The translations under genes and the position numbers were made by a program. Positions 8,922-18,451 of a stretch of 64,000 nt of DNA are shown here, piece after piece. The notes beneath the pieces were generated by a model, which saw only the letters and a program-made list of their open reading frames with translations, was not told the DNA's origin and did not search any database. The DNA comes from Paracoccaceae bacterium (GTDB lineage Bacteria > Pseudomonadota > Alphaproteobacteria > Rhodobacterales > Rhodobacteraceae). The stretch lies in the NCBI GenBank assembly GCA_024742575.1, contig JANSYF010000003.1, positions 1 to 64,000 on the forward strand, given 5' to 3'. Within the stretch, counting starts at the first letter, position 1; each line of letters begins with the position of its first letter.

Positions 8922-9848
8922 ATGTCTGAATTTTCAATGTCACGCCGCAGCCTGCTTGCCGGGGCAGCAGCCCTTCCGATGGCAGCCGGCCTTGGTATCA
9001 CCAAGGCAAGCGCCGCAGGCCACATGCAGGGGCCACAGATCCCCCGCGTAAACCGATTTGGCGTCGGTGATTTCGAAGTCACCACGATGCTGGTGGGCAG
9101 CCGCACCGTCGACGAGCCGCAGGGCATCTTCGGCATGAATGTCAGCGCAGAAGAGTTTGCAGAAGTCTCCGCCGAGGCCCGCATTCCGATCGACAAAGCG
9201 CAGTTCTTCTTCACCCCAACGCTGGTCAACACAGGTGCTGAACTGATCCTGTTCGACACCGGTCTCAATGGTGCAGCGACTGCTCAGGCGGTCGAAATGG
9301 CAGGCTATTCGGCTGACGCCGTGACCCACGTCGTTCTGACCCACATGCATGGTGACCATATCGGTGGCTTGATGACCGGAGGAGCCGAGACATTCGCAAA
9401 CGCCGCCTACATTACCGGTCAGGTCGAATTCGACCATTGGTCTGCTGCTGGAAACGAAGGGTTCGACAACAACGTCGCTCCGCTGGCCGAGAAAATGTCG
9501 TTCCTTGGCGATGGCGACAGCGTCACCTCCGGCATCACGGCAATGGCTGCGTTTGGGCACACACCGGGTCACATGACCTTTATGCTCGACAGTAATGACC
9601 AGCAGCTTCTGATCCTCGCGGACCTCACCAACCACTATGTCTGGTCGCTGGCGCACCCCGACTGGGAAGTTCGCTTTGACATGGACAAATCCGCCGCCGC
9701 CGCGTCGCGCCGCAATGTGCTGGGCATGCTGGCCACCGACGCAGTACCGTTCATCGGCTACCATATGCCGTTCCCGGGTGTGGGTTATGTCGAAACCCGC
9801 GGTGACGGCTTCCACTACGTTCCGCACAGCTATCAGCTCTTGCTCTGA
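8922..9848 (+). CDS. Tat-exported metallo-beta-lactamase-fold hydrolase
   Basis: 308 residues. The N terminus, MSEFSMSRRSLLAGAAALPM and onward to an ASA-type cleavage site near residue 32, is a twin-arginine signal (SRRSLL), so the protein is likely folded before export to the periplasm. The metal-binding HxHxDH motif is HMHGDH at residues 141-146, preceded by VTHVVLT, with further ligands in FGHTPGH and in GYHMPFPG near the C terminus. It resembles the lactonase/AidC branch more than true beta-lactamases; the substrate is unknown. ATG 8922 is chosen for its AGGGGAG site; upstream in-frame codons do not look like protein. Confidence 0.85.
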   Translation: MSEFSMSRRSLLAGAAALPMAAGLGITKASAAGHMQGPQIPRVNRFGVGDFEVTTMLVGSRTVDEPQGIFGMNVSAEEFAEVSAEARIPIDKAQFFFTPTLVNTGAELILFDTGLNGAATAQAVEMAGYSADAVTHVVLTHMHGDHIGGLMTGGAETFANAAYITGQVEFDHWSAAGNEGFDNNVAPLAEKMSFLGDGDSVTSGITAMAAFGHTPGHMTFMLDSNDQQLLILADLTNHYVWSLAHPDWEVRFDMDKSAAAASRRNVLGMLATDAVPFIGYHMPFPGVGYVETRGDGFHYVPHSYQLLL

Positions 9849-9890
9849 TCTTTGCTTGACGCGGTCGTTCAACGGAGTGCTGATGCACGG

Positions 9891-10283
9891 ATGACCGCAC
9901 AAGATGATATCGACGACATCACACGTTATGCCGAGGCAGCCCTTACCGGGCTGCCTTTGCCGTTTCGGGAACTGTGTCAGGACGTGCTTCTTCAGGTCAC
10001 CGACTGGCCTCCGGCGGGCATTCTGGATGAACTTGAGATTGACGATCCTCTGGATCTAACCGGGCTTTATGACGGTATCCCCCTGACCGAGAAATCCGCA
10101 GGCGACCCGTCACCTTTCCCGGATCATGTCTGGCTGTATGCCGAACCGATCCTTGCCGAATGGCGCGACCGGAAATCGGGCACGCTACAAGATCTGGTTA
10201 CGCATATCGTCGTGCATGAAATCGCGCATCACTTCGGCTGGACCGATGACGAAATCGCGGCAGTGGACCGTTGGTGGGAATAG
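9891..10283 (+). CDS. Small metallopeptidase-family (zincin-like) protein
   Basis: About 130 residues with the zinc-binding HExxH motif near the C terminus in VVHEIAHHFGWTDDEI, preceded by PDHVWLYAEPILAEW. This is the layout of the short 'metallopeptidase family protein' group (formerly DUF1025, minimal zincins). ATG 9891 is used; a TTG at 9852 in frame is possible but has no ribosome-binding site. It follows the lactamase-fold gene by 42 bp and may be co-transcribed. Proteolytic activity is not proven for the family. Confidence 0.8.
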   Translation: MTAQDDIDDITRYAEAALTGLPLPFRELCQDVLLQVTDWPPAGILDELEIDDPLDLTGLYDGIPLTEKSAGDPSPFPDHVWLYAEPILAEWRDRKSGTLQDLVTHIVVHEIAHHFGWTDDEIAAVDRWWE

Positions 10284-10331
10284 CGCAACTCAAGTTTGCA
10301 AAGCCGTGCACCGAGTTTGCAAATCCCAAGC

Positions 10332-11729
10332 TCACCCGTCAGTCAAAGCCCCGTTGACCCACTCACCCGTCGCGGTTTCCCCCGAGGCATAGCGCATTGT
10401 TCCATTGCCCTGACGTTTGCCATCAAGGAAAGTCCCCTCGTAGACATCGCCATTGGAATAGGTCGCTGTTCCCTGACCGCTGATCTCGCCGTTCTGCCAC
10501 TCGCCGACGTATTTGAACCCGTCGGCCATGGTGATTTCGCCCTGCCCATGTCGCTGCCCGTCAGCGAATTGACCGACATACATGGTCCCATCGGTATAGG
10601 TCGCCGTACCCTGCCCGTGACGCTGCCCGTCCAACCATTCGCCTTCGTACTTGTAGCCGTCAGGATATGACATCACACCCACACCGTGGTTGCGTGCGTT
10701 CTTGAAGTCGCCCTCATACACAAGCCCATTGGCATAAACCGCGCGGCCCTTGCCGTCGATCACCCCATCAACCCAAGCGCCTTCATAGGTCGAGCCGTCG
10801 GGATAGGTGATCTTGCCCTCGCCGTTCGCTAGGTCGCCGCGGAACTGGCCTTCATAGGCCGATCCATCGGGATAGGTAACCTTACCAATGCCTTCGATCT
10901 GACCAGCAACCCACGCGCCCTCATAGCGATAACCATCTGTGCCAATGAACGTGCCCTGGCCGTGGCGCAAATCGTCTTTGAACTCGCCATCATAGACGTC
11001 ACCGTTGGCATAGCGCACGGTGCCCTGCCCATCGCGGCGACCAGCGACAAGCTGGCCTTCATAGACATCGCCGTTGGATTGGGTCAGCGTCCCAATCCCG
11101 TCGATCTGGCCGTCTTTCCACATCCCGTCATAAACCAACCCGTCAGGCATGGTCAGCTTGCCCTGACCCTCGCGGTCACCATCTGCGACGCGACCTTCGT
11201 AGATCGATCCGTCCGGGTAGGTGATCGTTCCGTTGCCTTCCTTGACGCCGTTGATCCAGTCGCCTTCGTAGACATAGCCGCCGGGGCTTTGCATCGTGCC
11301 GCGTCCATGGTGCAGCGCATTGCGGAAAGACCCTTCGTAGCGCACGCCGTTGGCATAAAGGGCCACACCCTGCCCGGTGATCTTGCCGTCAAGCCATGAC
11401 CCTTCGTAGGTTGACCCGTCTGCAAACACGATCTTGCCGATCCCTTCGGGCTTGCCCTTGGTGAACTGGCCCTCATAGACAGAACCATTCGGAAAACGCG
11501 CCACACCGTCACCGCGAATCTCTCCCTCAACCCAGTCGCCAGTGTATTCGTAGCCATTGGGCAGACGGTAGGTGCCGGTGCCATGTTGCAACCCGTTTAG
11601 GAACGTGCCTTCGTACACGCCCCCATCATCGTATTGCTTGGTCTGCACCTCACTGTCCTGCGCTAAAGCACCTTGTGCGAGGATAAGTGCGACGGCCGCA
11701 CCCAGAATGACTTTGCTGCCCGGTCTCAT
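10332..11729 (-). CDS. Exported MORN-repeat protein
   Basis: 465 residues. A cleavable signal peptide (MRPGSKVILGAAVALILAQG, cut after ALA near residue 24) is followed by an almost uninterrupted array of about 18 MORN units with a 23-residue period. Each carries (V/T/K/R)Y(E/D/V)G(x)(F/W), for example VYEGTF, TYEGSW, RYEGSF, VYDGMW, KYEGEW. Units alternate between 'PNG/ANG' and 'PDG' turns. MORN arrays form long beta-hairpin ladders that bind lipids or proteins; no enzymatic domain is present, so a periplasmic or surface scaffold is the likely role. ATG 11729 is used because the signal peptide starts there. It is divergent from nadE. Confidence 0.88.
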   Translation of the reverse strand: MRPGSKVILGAAVALILAQGALAQDSEVQTKQYDDGGVYEGTFLNGLQHGTGTYRLPNGYEYTGDWVEGEIRGDGVARFPNGSVYEGQFTKGKPEGIGKIVFADGSTYEGSWLDGKITGQGVALYANGVRYEGSFRNALHHGRGTMQSPGGYVYEGDWINGVKEGNGTITYPDGSIYEGRVADGDREGQGKLTMPDGLVYDGMWKDGQIDGIGTLTQSNGDVYEGQLVAGRRDGQGTVRYANGDVYDGEFKDDLRHGQGTFIGTDGYRYEGAWVAGQIEGIGKVTYPDGSAYEGQFRGDLANGEGKITYPDGSTYEGAWVDGVIDGKGRAVYANGLVYEGDFKNARNHGVGVMSYPDGYKYEGEWLDGQRHGQGTATYTDGTMYVGQFADGQRHGQGEITMADGFKYVGEWQNGEISGQGTATYSNGDVYEGTFLDGKRQGNGTMRYASGETATGEWVNGALTDG

Positions 11730-11884
11730 TTGTTCGCTATCCCACTCATGTCCGTTGCCATGACCCTGTCCCCGAAACCTATGCGAGGCGGCGGGGTCAG
11801 ACAATGTCTTATCCCACAAGTGGCTTTCCCTCGCGCGGGGTTCTGCTATGTCACCCGCGATATCGGGAAAAGAAGGACGGCCCA

Positions 11885-13546
11885 ATGTCAGACCGGTTTC
11901 GCATCACTCTTGCACAGTTGAACCCCACCGTGGGAGATCTTGCTGGCAATGCCGCCAAGGCCCGCGCCGCGTGGGAAGAGGGCAAAGCAGCGGGTGCCGA
12001 CCTTGTCGCCCTGCCCGAGATGTTTCTGACCGGGTATCAGGCGCAAGACCTAATCATAAAGCCTGCTTTCGTGGCAAATGTGCAAACAGAATTGGCCGCA
12101 CTGGCCAAAGCCTGTTCCGATGGTCCGGCACTAGGAATTGGTGGTCCAAGCGTCGGAGAGGACCTTAAGCTGCACAACAGCTACTTCGTCCTGCAGGACG
12201 GCAAAATCACTTCAACTGTGCACAAGTATTTCCTGCCCAATTTCAATGTCTTTGACGAAGTCCGTCTTTTCTCGCGAGACATGATGCAGGGTCCGGTGGC
12301 CGTGAACGGCGTGCGCATCGGCATGCCGATCTGCGAGGATGCGTGGTATCCTGACGTGGTAGAGGCGTTAGAGGAAAGCGGTGCTGAATTCATCCTCGTT
12401 CCTAACGGCTCCCCCTATTTCCGTGATAAGTTCGAAACCCGGCTGAACCACATGGTTGCCCGCGTTGTGGAGAGCGGATTGCCGCTGATTTACCTCAACA
12501 TGGTCGGTGGACAGGACGATCAGGTTTTTGACGGCGGGTCGTTTGCGCTCAATCGCGGCGGGGTGCCTGCGGTGCAGTTGCCGATATTCGACGAGGTGGT
12601 CAGCCACGTCGATCTCGAACGCCGGGATGGTGGATGGCACGTCTTGGACGGGGATTTCACAACGCATCCAGAGCCGTTGGAGCAGGATTACCGCGTCATG
12701 GTCACAGCGCTGCGGGATTACATGGCCAAAACCGGATTCAAGAAGGTGCTGCTGGGTCTGTCCGGCGGAATCGACTCGGCTATCGTGGCGACCATTGCGG
12801 TCGATGCGTTGGGCGCAGGCAATGTGCGCTGCGTGATGCTGCCATCGAAATACACCTCCCAAGGATCGCTGGACGACGCCAAGGCAGTGGCCGAAAATCT
12901 TGGCTGCCGGTACGATTTTTTACCAATTGGTAAAACCCGTGATGCGGTGACTGAAACGCTGGCACCGCTATTTGAGGGCACACAGCCCGACCTGACCGAA
13001 GAAAACGTACAATCCCGCATCCGCGGCTTGCTCTTGATGGCACTGTCCAACAAATTCGGTGAGATGCTGTTGACCACCGGCAACAAATCCGAAGTCGCGG
13101 TGGGCTATGCCACGATCTATGGCGACATGGCGGGTGGTTATAATCCGATCAAGGACATGTATAAAACCCGCGTGTTCGATTGCTGCCGCTGGCGCAATGC
13201 GCACCACCGCGCTTGGATGATGGGGCCGGCCGGAAACGTGATACCCGACTCGATCATCACCAAGCCACCTTCGGCCGAATTGCGCGAAGATCAGAAAGAC
13301 AGCGACTCCCTGCCCGATTACCCGGTGCTGGACGGTATCTTGCAAATCTTGGTGGACGAAGACGGCTCAATCGCCGCTTGCGTCGCCGCCGGGTACGACC
13401 GTGCAGATGCCAAGAAGATCGAGCATCTGCTTTACATCAGCGAATATAAACGTTTCCAATCCGCACCCGGCGCGCGCTTGTCAAAACGCGCGTTCTGGCT
13501 GGACCGGCGCTATCCTATTGTAAACCGCTGGCGCGACCCAAGCTAG
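11885..13546 (+). CDS. nadE: NAD+ synthase, glutamine-hydrolysing
   Basis: 553 residues in two domains. The N-terminal nitrilase-type glutaminase has the Glu-Lys-Cys triad visible as Glu45 (LPEMFLTG), Lys114 (HKYFLPNFNVFDE) and Cys150 (PICEDAWY). The C-terminal ATP-pyrophosphatase has the P-loop SGGIDS at 293-298. It converts nicotinate adenine dinucleotide, ATP and glutamine to NAD+ in the cytosol. The start ATG 11885 (MSDRFRITLAQLNPTVGD) is set by the conserved 'LAQLNPTVGD' opening. nadK lies 2.6 kb downstream on the other strand. Confidence 0.96.
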   Translation: MSDRFRITLAQLNPTVGDLAGNAAKARAAWEEGKAAGADLVALPEMFLTGYQAQDLIIKPAFVANVQTELAALAKACSDGPALGIGGPSVGEDLKLHNSYFVLQDGKITSTVHKYFLPNFNVFDEVRLFSRDMMQGPVAVNGVRIGMPICEDAWYPDVVEALEESGAEFILVPNGSPYFRDKFETRLNHMVARVVESGLPLIYLNMVGGQDDQVFDGGSFALNRGGVPAVQLPIFDEVVSHVDLERRDGGWHVLDGDFTTHPEPLEQDYRVMVTALRDYMAKTGFKKVLLGLSGGIDSAIVATIAVDALGAGNVRCVMLPSKYTSQGSLDDAKAVAENLGCRYDFLPIGKTRDAVTETLAPLFEGTQPDLTEENVQSRIRGLLLMALSNKFGEMLLTTGNKSEVAVGYATIYGDMAGGYNPIKDMYKTRVFDCCRWRNAHHRAWMMGPAGNVIPDSIITKPPSAELREDQKDSDSLPDYPVLDGILQILVDEDGSIAACVAAGYDRADAKKIEHLLYISEYKRFQSAPGARLSKRAFWLDRRYPIVNRWRDPS

Positions 13547-13562
13547 GGCCGCGCCGCGTTGG

Positions 13563-14657
13563 TCAGCTTGCCTTGAGCACACCGCGTTCGATCTGGTCGG
13601 CTTCGATGCTCTCGAACAGGGCTTTGAAGTTGCCCTCGCCAAATCCGTCATCGCCCTTGCGCTGGATGAATTCGAAGAAGATCGGCCCAATCACGGTTTT
13701 CGAGAAGATCTGCAGCAAGATGCGAGTCTCGCCGCCACCGACCACACCTTCACCATCGATCAGGATACCGTATTTCTTCATCCGGTCGAGCGGTTCTTCA
13801 TGCCCCACAACGCGGGTTTTGCTGAGGTCGTAATAGGCATCGGGCGGCGCGGGCATAAATTTCACACCACGTGACGCGATTTTGTCCACCGCGTCGTAGA
13901 TATCGCGCGCGCCAACCGCGATGTGCTGGATGCCTTCGCCTTTGTAGCGCTTGAGGTATTCCACGATCTGCCCGGTTTCGCCTCGGTCCTCGTTGATCGG
14001 GATGCGGATACGCCCGCAGGGCGAGGTCAGCGCGCGGCTCAGAAGCCCAGTGAACTTGCCTTCGATGTCGAAGAAGCGGATTTCCTTGAAGCCGAAAATC
14101 TTCCCGTAGAACGTGAACCACGTGTCCATGTTGCCTTTGTGGACATTGTGGGTCAGGTGATCGAGGTAGTGGAAGCCGACGCCTTCAGGATTGGCCGTCC
14201 CAACCCAGTTGAATTCGTCGTTATACGGGTTCTGGCCATAATACTGGTCGATGAAATAGATCAGCGACCCACCGATGCCGACAATCGCAGGCACATCCAT
14301 CGCCTTGTCGTCACCGTCATAGGGTGTTGCACCCAACATTACCGCGCGGTCATAGGCGTGTTTGGCGTCCACAACCCGCCACCCCATCGACGGGGCGCAG
14401 GGACCGTGTTCCTCGACAAAGCGCATGGCGTGGCTGTCGGGTTCGCTGTTCAGAATGTAGGTGATGTCGCCCTGCTGCCAAAGCTCGATCTGTTTGGTCT
14501 TGTGCGTGCCAGTGTGGGTGTAGCCCATCTTAATGAAGAGCTCCCGCAAAGCATCAGGATCGGGATGGGCGAATTCGACGAATTCGAAGCCGTCAGTCCC
14601 GGCGGGATTTTCGTTGGTGATCTCTGCTTTCGGCGCATCGTGCGGGAACGGACCCAT
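13563..14657 (-). CDS. hppD: 4-hydroxyphenylpyruvate dioxygenase
   Basis: 364 residues; a non-haem Fe(II) enzyme converting 4-hydroxyphenylpyruvate to homogentisate in tyrosine and phenylalanine breakdown. Iron ligands are seen in the C-terminal vicinal-oxygen-chelate half: His in HYLDHLTHNV, His in GIQHIAVGARDIY and Glu in GPIFFEFIQRKGD. ATG 14657 has AAGGAG 6-7 bases upstream. The Lrp-family gene at 14784 diverges from it across 126 bp that contain phased direct repeats, a common hppD/HpdR-like arrangement. No homogentisate dioxygenase gene is in the window. Confidence 0.95.
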   Translation of the reverse strand: MGPFPHDAPKAEITNENPAGTDGFEFVEFAHPDPDALRELFIKMGYTHTGTHKTKQIELWQQGDITYILNSEPDSHAMRFVEEHGPCAPSMGWRVVDAKHAYDRAVMLGATPYDGDDKAMDVPAIVGIGGSLIYFIDQYYGQNPYNDEFNWVGTANPEGVGFHYLDHLTHNVHKGNMDTWFTFYGKIFGFKEIRFFDIEGKFTGLLSRALTSPCGRIRIPINEDRGETGQIVEYLKRYKGEGIQHIAVGARDIYDAVDKIASRGVKFMPAPPDAYYDLSKTRVVGHEEPLDRMKKYGILIDGEGVVGGGETRILLQIFSKTVIGPIFFEFIQRKGDDGFGEGNFKALFESIEADQIERGVLKAS

Positions 14658-14704
14658 GGCATTCTCCTTGTTTGCGCACAGGATAGGGCGAAACCAATGC
14701 ATAA

Positions 14705-14741
14705 TGCGGTCAATCATTGGCATTTCTGCAATCAATAATGC
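14705..14741. promoter_or_regulatory. Phased direct repeats between hppD and the Lrp gene
   Basis: TGCGGTCAATCATTG at 14705-14719 is repeated as TGCAATCAATAATG at 14727-14740, 22 bp apart, about two helical turns. A weaker copy, TGCACAATTCC, begins at 14750. Phased sites are typical for Lrp/AsnC oligomers; binding by the adjacent regulator is inferred. Confidence 0.45.
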
Positions 14742-14783
14742 GTAGATCTTGCACAATTCCACAAATTAACGCACGTTCATCGC

Positions 14784-15251
14784 ATGACCACGCTGGATTC
14801 CAAAGATCTCAATCTGCTCGCCCGCTTGCAAAAAGACGGGCAGACCTCAGCTCAGGACCTGGCCGAGCATCTGGGAATGTCCGCATCCCAGATTAGCCGG
14901 CGCCGCCAAAGACTCGAGTCCGAAGGCTACATCATCGGCACGCCCTGCCGTCTAAACCCCGACAAACTGGGGCTTTCAGTGCAGGCCTTCATTCAGGTGG
15001 AAACGCGCGCCCAAAGCACCGGGACGCATCAGTCGATCAAACGGCTGGTGGCCACGACACCCGAAATCGTAGCCGCCTGGACCCTAACCGGGGAAGCAGA
15101 TTACATTTTTCGGGTCTATTGCACCGACCTCGGAGCGCTTAACCGTCTGGTGCAGGACGTGCTTTTGCCGCACGATTCGATTGGGCGGGTGCACAGCCAA
15201 ATCGTGATGGATCAGGTCAAAGACGACACCGCCCTACCCTTACCACGCTGA
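14784..15251 (+). CDS. Lrp/AsnC-family transcriptional regulator
   Basis: 155 residues. The N-terminal helix-turn-helix is at about residues 8-45 (LNLLARLQKDGQTSAQDLAEHL, then MSASQISRRRQRLE), followed by the C-terminal RAM ligand-binding domain (FIQVETRAQ, VVAAWTLTGEADYIFRV). Divergent placement next to hppD suggests control of tyrosine catabolism, as with hppD-linked Lrp proteins; this is inference from position. Its stop abuts the stop of the convergent protease gene with no gap. Confidence 0.9.
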   Translation: MTTLDSKDLNLLARLQKDGQTSAQDLAEHLGMSASQISRRRQRLESEGYIIGTPCRLNPDKLGLSVQAFIQVETRAQSTGTHQSIKRLVATTPEIVAAWTLTGEADYIFRVYCTDLGALNRLVQDVLLPHDSIGRVHSQIVMDQVKDDTALPLPR

Positions 15252-16064
15252 TCAATCCACCTTGATGAACCGCGCCCCGCCAGCGCGTTCGCCTACTGTC
15301 ACTCGGCGGGCTCCAGCGGAGACAGGTGCGCGGGCAGCGTCGTTGCGCATATCGCGCATCATGGCCGCAACAGAGGCGGGCAGTGACATGCCGATCGCCT
15401 CTTTCTCGGTATTGGGTGCGGTGGACATCATCGACACGACCGACACGATGCGCAGCCTACCCTGATCGTTGACAAAGACCGGCGCACCGGACGACCCGAA
15501 AGTAACATCACAATCGAACGTCATCAGACCGCCGCGATAGGTTTGTTTGTGACGACAGCCGGACTCGCGCTGCAGCGAGGTATTCCGGCCCCGACCATAC
15601 GACACCAGAATCACCGACCCCGCGTCCATGGCGCGGTCGTGAATGCGGAAGGGTTCAGCCTCGGTACTGAAGATCGGGCTGTCCAGTCTCAAGAGCGCAA
15701 GGTCTGTCCGCACTTGTTCCGTCAACGATGCGTCGATGGCCCCAAGATATCCGTCGGCCAGAACGATCCGTTTCACACCACGCACAGCGGCTGTGAAATT
15801 GTGGGTCAGCCCTGCACGAAAGCGCATGCGGTTTTTCGGCAGCACCGTACGCGTGGCCGCATCCACGACACAATGCGCGGCCGTGAGAACCAGATCGCGG
15901 GCAATAAGCGTGCCGGTACAGGTGCCGATTGACGTATCCAGACGCCCAACGCCTTCCCAACCCAGCACTTCGCCACGGTGATCCAGACGGTCGCGCTCCT
16001 GCGCCGATATCGCGGTGGGCAGACACATCAGCGCCGTCAAAAACAGAATGTGGAGTCGCCGCAT
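15252..16064 (-). CDS. Secreted trypsin-like serine protease (S1 family)
   Basis: 270 residues. A Sec signal peptide (MRRLHILFLTALMCLPTAISA, cleavage near residue 21) is followed by a chymotrypsin-type fold. The catalytic triad is complete: His64 in LTAAHC, Asp121 in RTDLALLRL and Ser192 in TFGSSGAPVF. The Gly before the second Ser and 'SGAP' in place of 'SGGP' are the pattern of bacterial trypsin-like and V8-like peptidases. There are four or more cysteines. No PDZ domain is present, so it is not a DegP protein. Periplasmic or extracellular location is expected; the substrate is unknown. Confidence 0.9.
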   Translation of the reverse strand: MRRLHILFLTALMCLPTAISAQERDRLDHRGEVLGWEGVGRLDTSIGTCTGTLIARDLVLTAAHCVVDAATRTVLPKNRMRFRAGLTHNFTAAVRGVKRIVLADGYLGAIDASLTEQVRTDLALLRLDSPIFSTEAEPFRIHDRAMDAGSVILVSYGRGRNTSLQRESGCRHKQTYRGGLMTFDCDVTFGSSGAPVFVNDQGRLRIVSVVSMMSTAPNTEKEAIGMSLPASVAAMMRDMRNDAARAPVSAGARRVTVGERAGGARFIKVD

Positions 16065-16149
16065 GACCCTTGCCTTTCACCATTGACCGGTGCGCAGGGT
16101 AGCTGGCCGACATGGCGCAAGATGGGCGATTTTGCGACAAGACCCGACC

Positions 16150-16911
16150 TTAGACGAACTGTTCGCGGATCAGCCGTTCTTCAAGGCCATGACCCGGATC
16201 AAAGAGGACTTTGTGGGCGATGGAAGGTTCCGACCGAATGTCGACCCGCACGACGTCACGGACGGCGCGGGCATCCGCCTCGGCCATGACCGGACGCTTG
16301 TCTGGGTCTAGCACCTCGAACGTGACTTCGGCCGTCTTGGGCAAGAGCGCGCCACGCCAACGGCGGGGGCGGAATGCCGCCATCGCAGTCAGCGCCAGCA
16401 CGTCAGAGCCGATGGGCAGGATTGGCCCGTGGGCGGAATAGTTGTAGGCGGTGGACCCGGCTGGTGTGGCAACCAAAGCGCCGTCACAGACGAGTTCGGG
16501 CATTCGCACCTTGCCATCGACACTGATCCGCAAACGCGCCGCCTGAGGCCCTGCCCGCAGCAACGAGACTTCGTTGATCGCAAGCGCGCGTTGAGTGCTG
16601 CCGTCCTGCCGTGTGGCTAGCATCGAAAGTGGGTTGATGACCTCTTCTTGGGCTTGCTCCAAACGCTCTTCCAGATCGTGTTCGGAATATTCGTTCATCA
16701 AAAAGCCGACCGTACCGCGATTCATCCCGTAGACCGGAGCGGGCAAGTCTTGGGTTCTGTGGAGGGTCGCCAACATGAACCCGTCCCCGCCCAAAGCAAC
16801 GATCACGTCCGCGCCGTCTTCGTTGTGGTCGCCATAGCGGCGGGTCAACCCCGCCTTGGCCGATTGGGCAATCGGAGCAGAGCTGGCTGCAAAGGCGATA
16901 CGCAAGGACAT
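16150..16911 (-). CDS. nadK: NAD kinase
   Basis: 253 residues; phosphorylates NAD+ to NADP+. The diagnostic GGDG motif is at residues 41-44 ([13 protein letters not shown]), with conserved [20 protein letters not shown] and the [17 protein letters not shown] loop. The start is ATG 16911 ([13 protein letters not shown]); a TTG 15 bases earlier is the only alternative. The leading region is short, as in alphaproteobacterial NadK. It is divergent from glyA. Confidence 0.94.
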   Translation of the reverse strand: MSLRIAFAASSAPIAQSAKAGLTRRYGDHNEDGADVIVALGGDGFMLATLHRTQDLPAPVYGMNRGTVGFLMNEYSEHDLEERLEQAQEEVINPLSMLATRQDGSTQRALAINEVSLLRAGPQAARLRISVDGKVRMPELVCDGALVATPAGSTAYNYSAHGPILPIGSDVLALTAMAAFRPRRWRGALLPKTAEVTFEVLDPDKRPVMAEADARAVRDVVRVDIRSEPSIAHKVLFDPGHGLEERLIREQFV

Positions 16912-16957
16912 ATGTTCGGGTTCCAATCGGTGTCGTGCAGTCCCGAACCAAGCACAA

Positions 16958-16994
16958 ACACAAGCTGCACACCAGACATGGCGCAGCTTTGTGT
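16958..16994 (+). other. Inverted repeat upstream of glyA
   Basis: ACACAAGCTGC (16958-16968) pairs with GCAGCTTTGTGT (16983-16994) with one bulged base around a 14-base loop. It is 88 bases before the glyA start. It could be a 5'-UTR structure or a protein site; it does not match a riboswitch I can name. Confidence 0.35.
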
Positions 16995-17081
16995 CGTGTG
17001 GTCGCTTTCCAACCTTTGCCTTTTGGCGAGACTCCTATACGTAACCGCCCAAGATTGACCCGCTTCAAGGAGGCCCTGCCC

Positions 17082-18377
17082 ATGAACGCTCCGCACCGCG
17101 ACACCGGATTCTTCTCGAAATCGCTGGCCGACAGCGACCCGGACCTATTCAAATCGATCACCGATGAGCTGGGCCGCCAGCGCGATGAGATTGAGCTGAT
17201 CGCTTCGGAAAACATCGTAAGCCGCGCAGTGATGGAAGCGCAGGGCTCGGTGATGACCAACAAATACGCCGAGGGCTATCCGGGCCGCCGCTACTATGGC
17301 GGTTGCCAGTTCGTAGATGTGGCCGAAAACCTTGCCATTGAACGCGCGTGCCAGTTGTTCAACTGTGGCTTTGCCAATGTGCAGCCGAACTCGGGCTCAC
17401 AGGCGAACCAAGGGGTGTTCACAGCGTTATTGAAGCCCGGCGACACGATCCTTGGCATGAGCCTTGATGCCGGTGGTCACCTGACACACGGCGCCGCCCC
17501 AAACCAATCGGGCAAGTGGTTCAACGCGATCCAGTACGGTGTGCGCCAGCAGGACAACATGTTAGACTATGATCAGGTTCAGGCACTGGCAAATGAGCAC
17601 AAGCCGAAGCTGATCATCGCTGGCGGTTCTGCCATTCCGCGCCAGATCGACTTTGCCAAGATGCGCGAGATTGCGGATTCCGTTGGCGCCTATCTGCATG
17701 TGGACATGGCACACTTTGCCGGTCTGGTTGCAGCGGGCGAACATCCCAGCCCGTTCCCCCATGCGCATGTCGCCACCACCACAACGCACAAGACCCTGCG
17801 CGGTCCGCGCGGCGGCATGATCCTGACCAATGACGAGGCGCTGGCCAAAAAGTTCAACTCGGCCATCTTCCCCGGTATTCAGGGCGGCCCGCTGATGCAC
17901 GTGATCGCGGCCAAAGCAGTTGCCTTTGGCGAGGCACTGCGCCCCGAATTCAAGACCTACCAGCAGAACGTCATCCGCAACGCGCAAGCGCTTTCGGATC
18001 AGTTGATCAAGGGTGGTCTGGACACCGTGACCCACGGCACCGACACGCATGTGGTGCTGGTTGACCTGCGCCCCAAGGACGTGAAGGGCAACGCGACCGA
18101 AAAAGCACTGGGCCGCGCGCACATCACTTGCAACAAAAATGGCGTGCCGTTCGACCCGGAGAAGCCGACAATCACATCCGGTATCCGTCTTGGATCGCCC
18201 GCTGGCACGACACGTGGTTTTGGCGAGGCCGAGTTCCGCCAGATCGCGGACTGGATCATTGAAGTGGTCGATGGCCTTGCGGCCAATGGCGAAGACGGCA
18301 ACAGCGCCGTCGAGGACAAAGTCCGCGCCGAGGTCGCTGAAATGTGCGCTCGTTTCCCGATCTATCCCGATCTTTGA
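17082..18377 (+). CDS. glyA: Serine hydroxymethyltransferase
   Basis: 431 residues; the PLP enzyme interconverting serine plus THF and glycine plus methylene-THF. The PLP lysine is Lys237 in [24 protein letters not shown] (38-48) and [13 protein letters not shown] (62-74) are family signatures. The start ATG 17082 has a full AAGGAGG at 17067-17073. Together with gcvTHP 12 kb to the left it forms the glycine/one-carbon core of the window. It has its own terminator at 18452-18479. Confidence 0.97.
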   Translation: MNAPHRDTGFFSKSLADSDPDLFKSITDELGRQRDEIELIASENIVSRAVMEAQGSVMTNKYAEGYPGRRYYGGCQFVDVAENLAIERACQLFNCGFANVQPNSGSQANQGVFTALLKPGDTILGMSLDAGGHLTHGAAPNQSGKWFNAIQYGVRQQDNMLDYDQVQALANEHKPKLIIAGGSAIPRQIDFAKMREIADSVGAYLHVDMAHFAGLVAAGEHPSPFPHAHVATTTTHKTLRGPRGGMILTNDEALAKKFNSAIFPGIQGGPLMHVIAAKAVAFGEALRPEFKTYQQNVIRNAQALSDQLIKGGLDTVTHGTDTHVVLVDLRPKDVKGNATEKALGRAHITCNKNGVPFDPEKPTITSGIRLGSPAGTTRGFGEAEFRQIADWIIEVVDGLAANGEDGNSAVEDKVRAEVAEMCARFPIYPDL

Positions 18378-18385
18378 ACGGGGCG

Positions 18386-18407
18386 CACGAGGCGTCGACG
18401 CCTCGTG
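18386..18407. other. 22-base perfect palindrome behind glyA
   Basis: CACGAGGCG-TCGA-CGCCTCGTG begins 9 bases after the glyA stop. It forms a 9-bp stem with a TCGA loop and no T-run. A near twin in architecture (9-bp stem, TCGA centre) lies at 24063-24084. A role in mRNA 3'-end protection is possible. Confidence 0.6.
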
Positions 18408-18451
18408 ACGTATCCTTCGATGGAAACGCATCACAGCCCATAAGAACGAAA

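Noticed and set aside
16926-17263. Minus-strand frames over the glyA start
   Set aside because: Antisense to glyA, which has a full AAGGAGG and a conserved N terminus.
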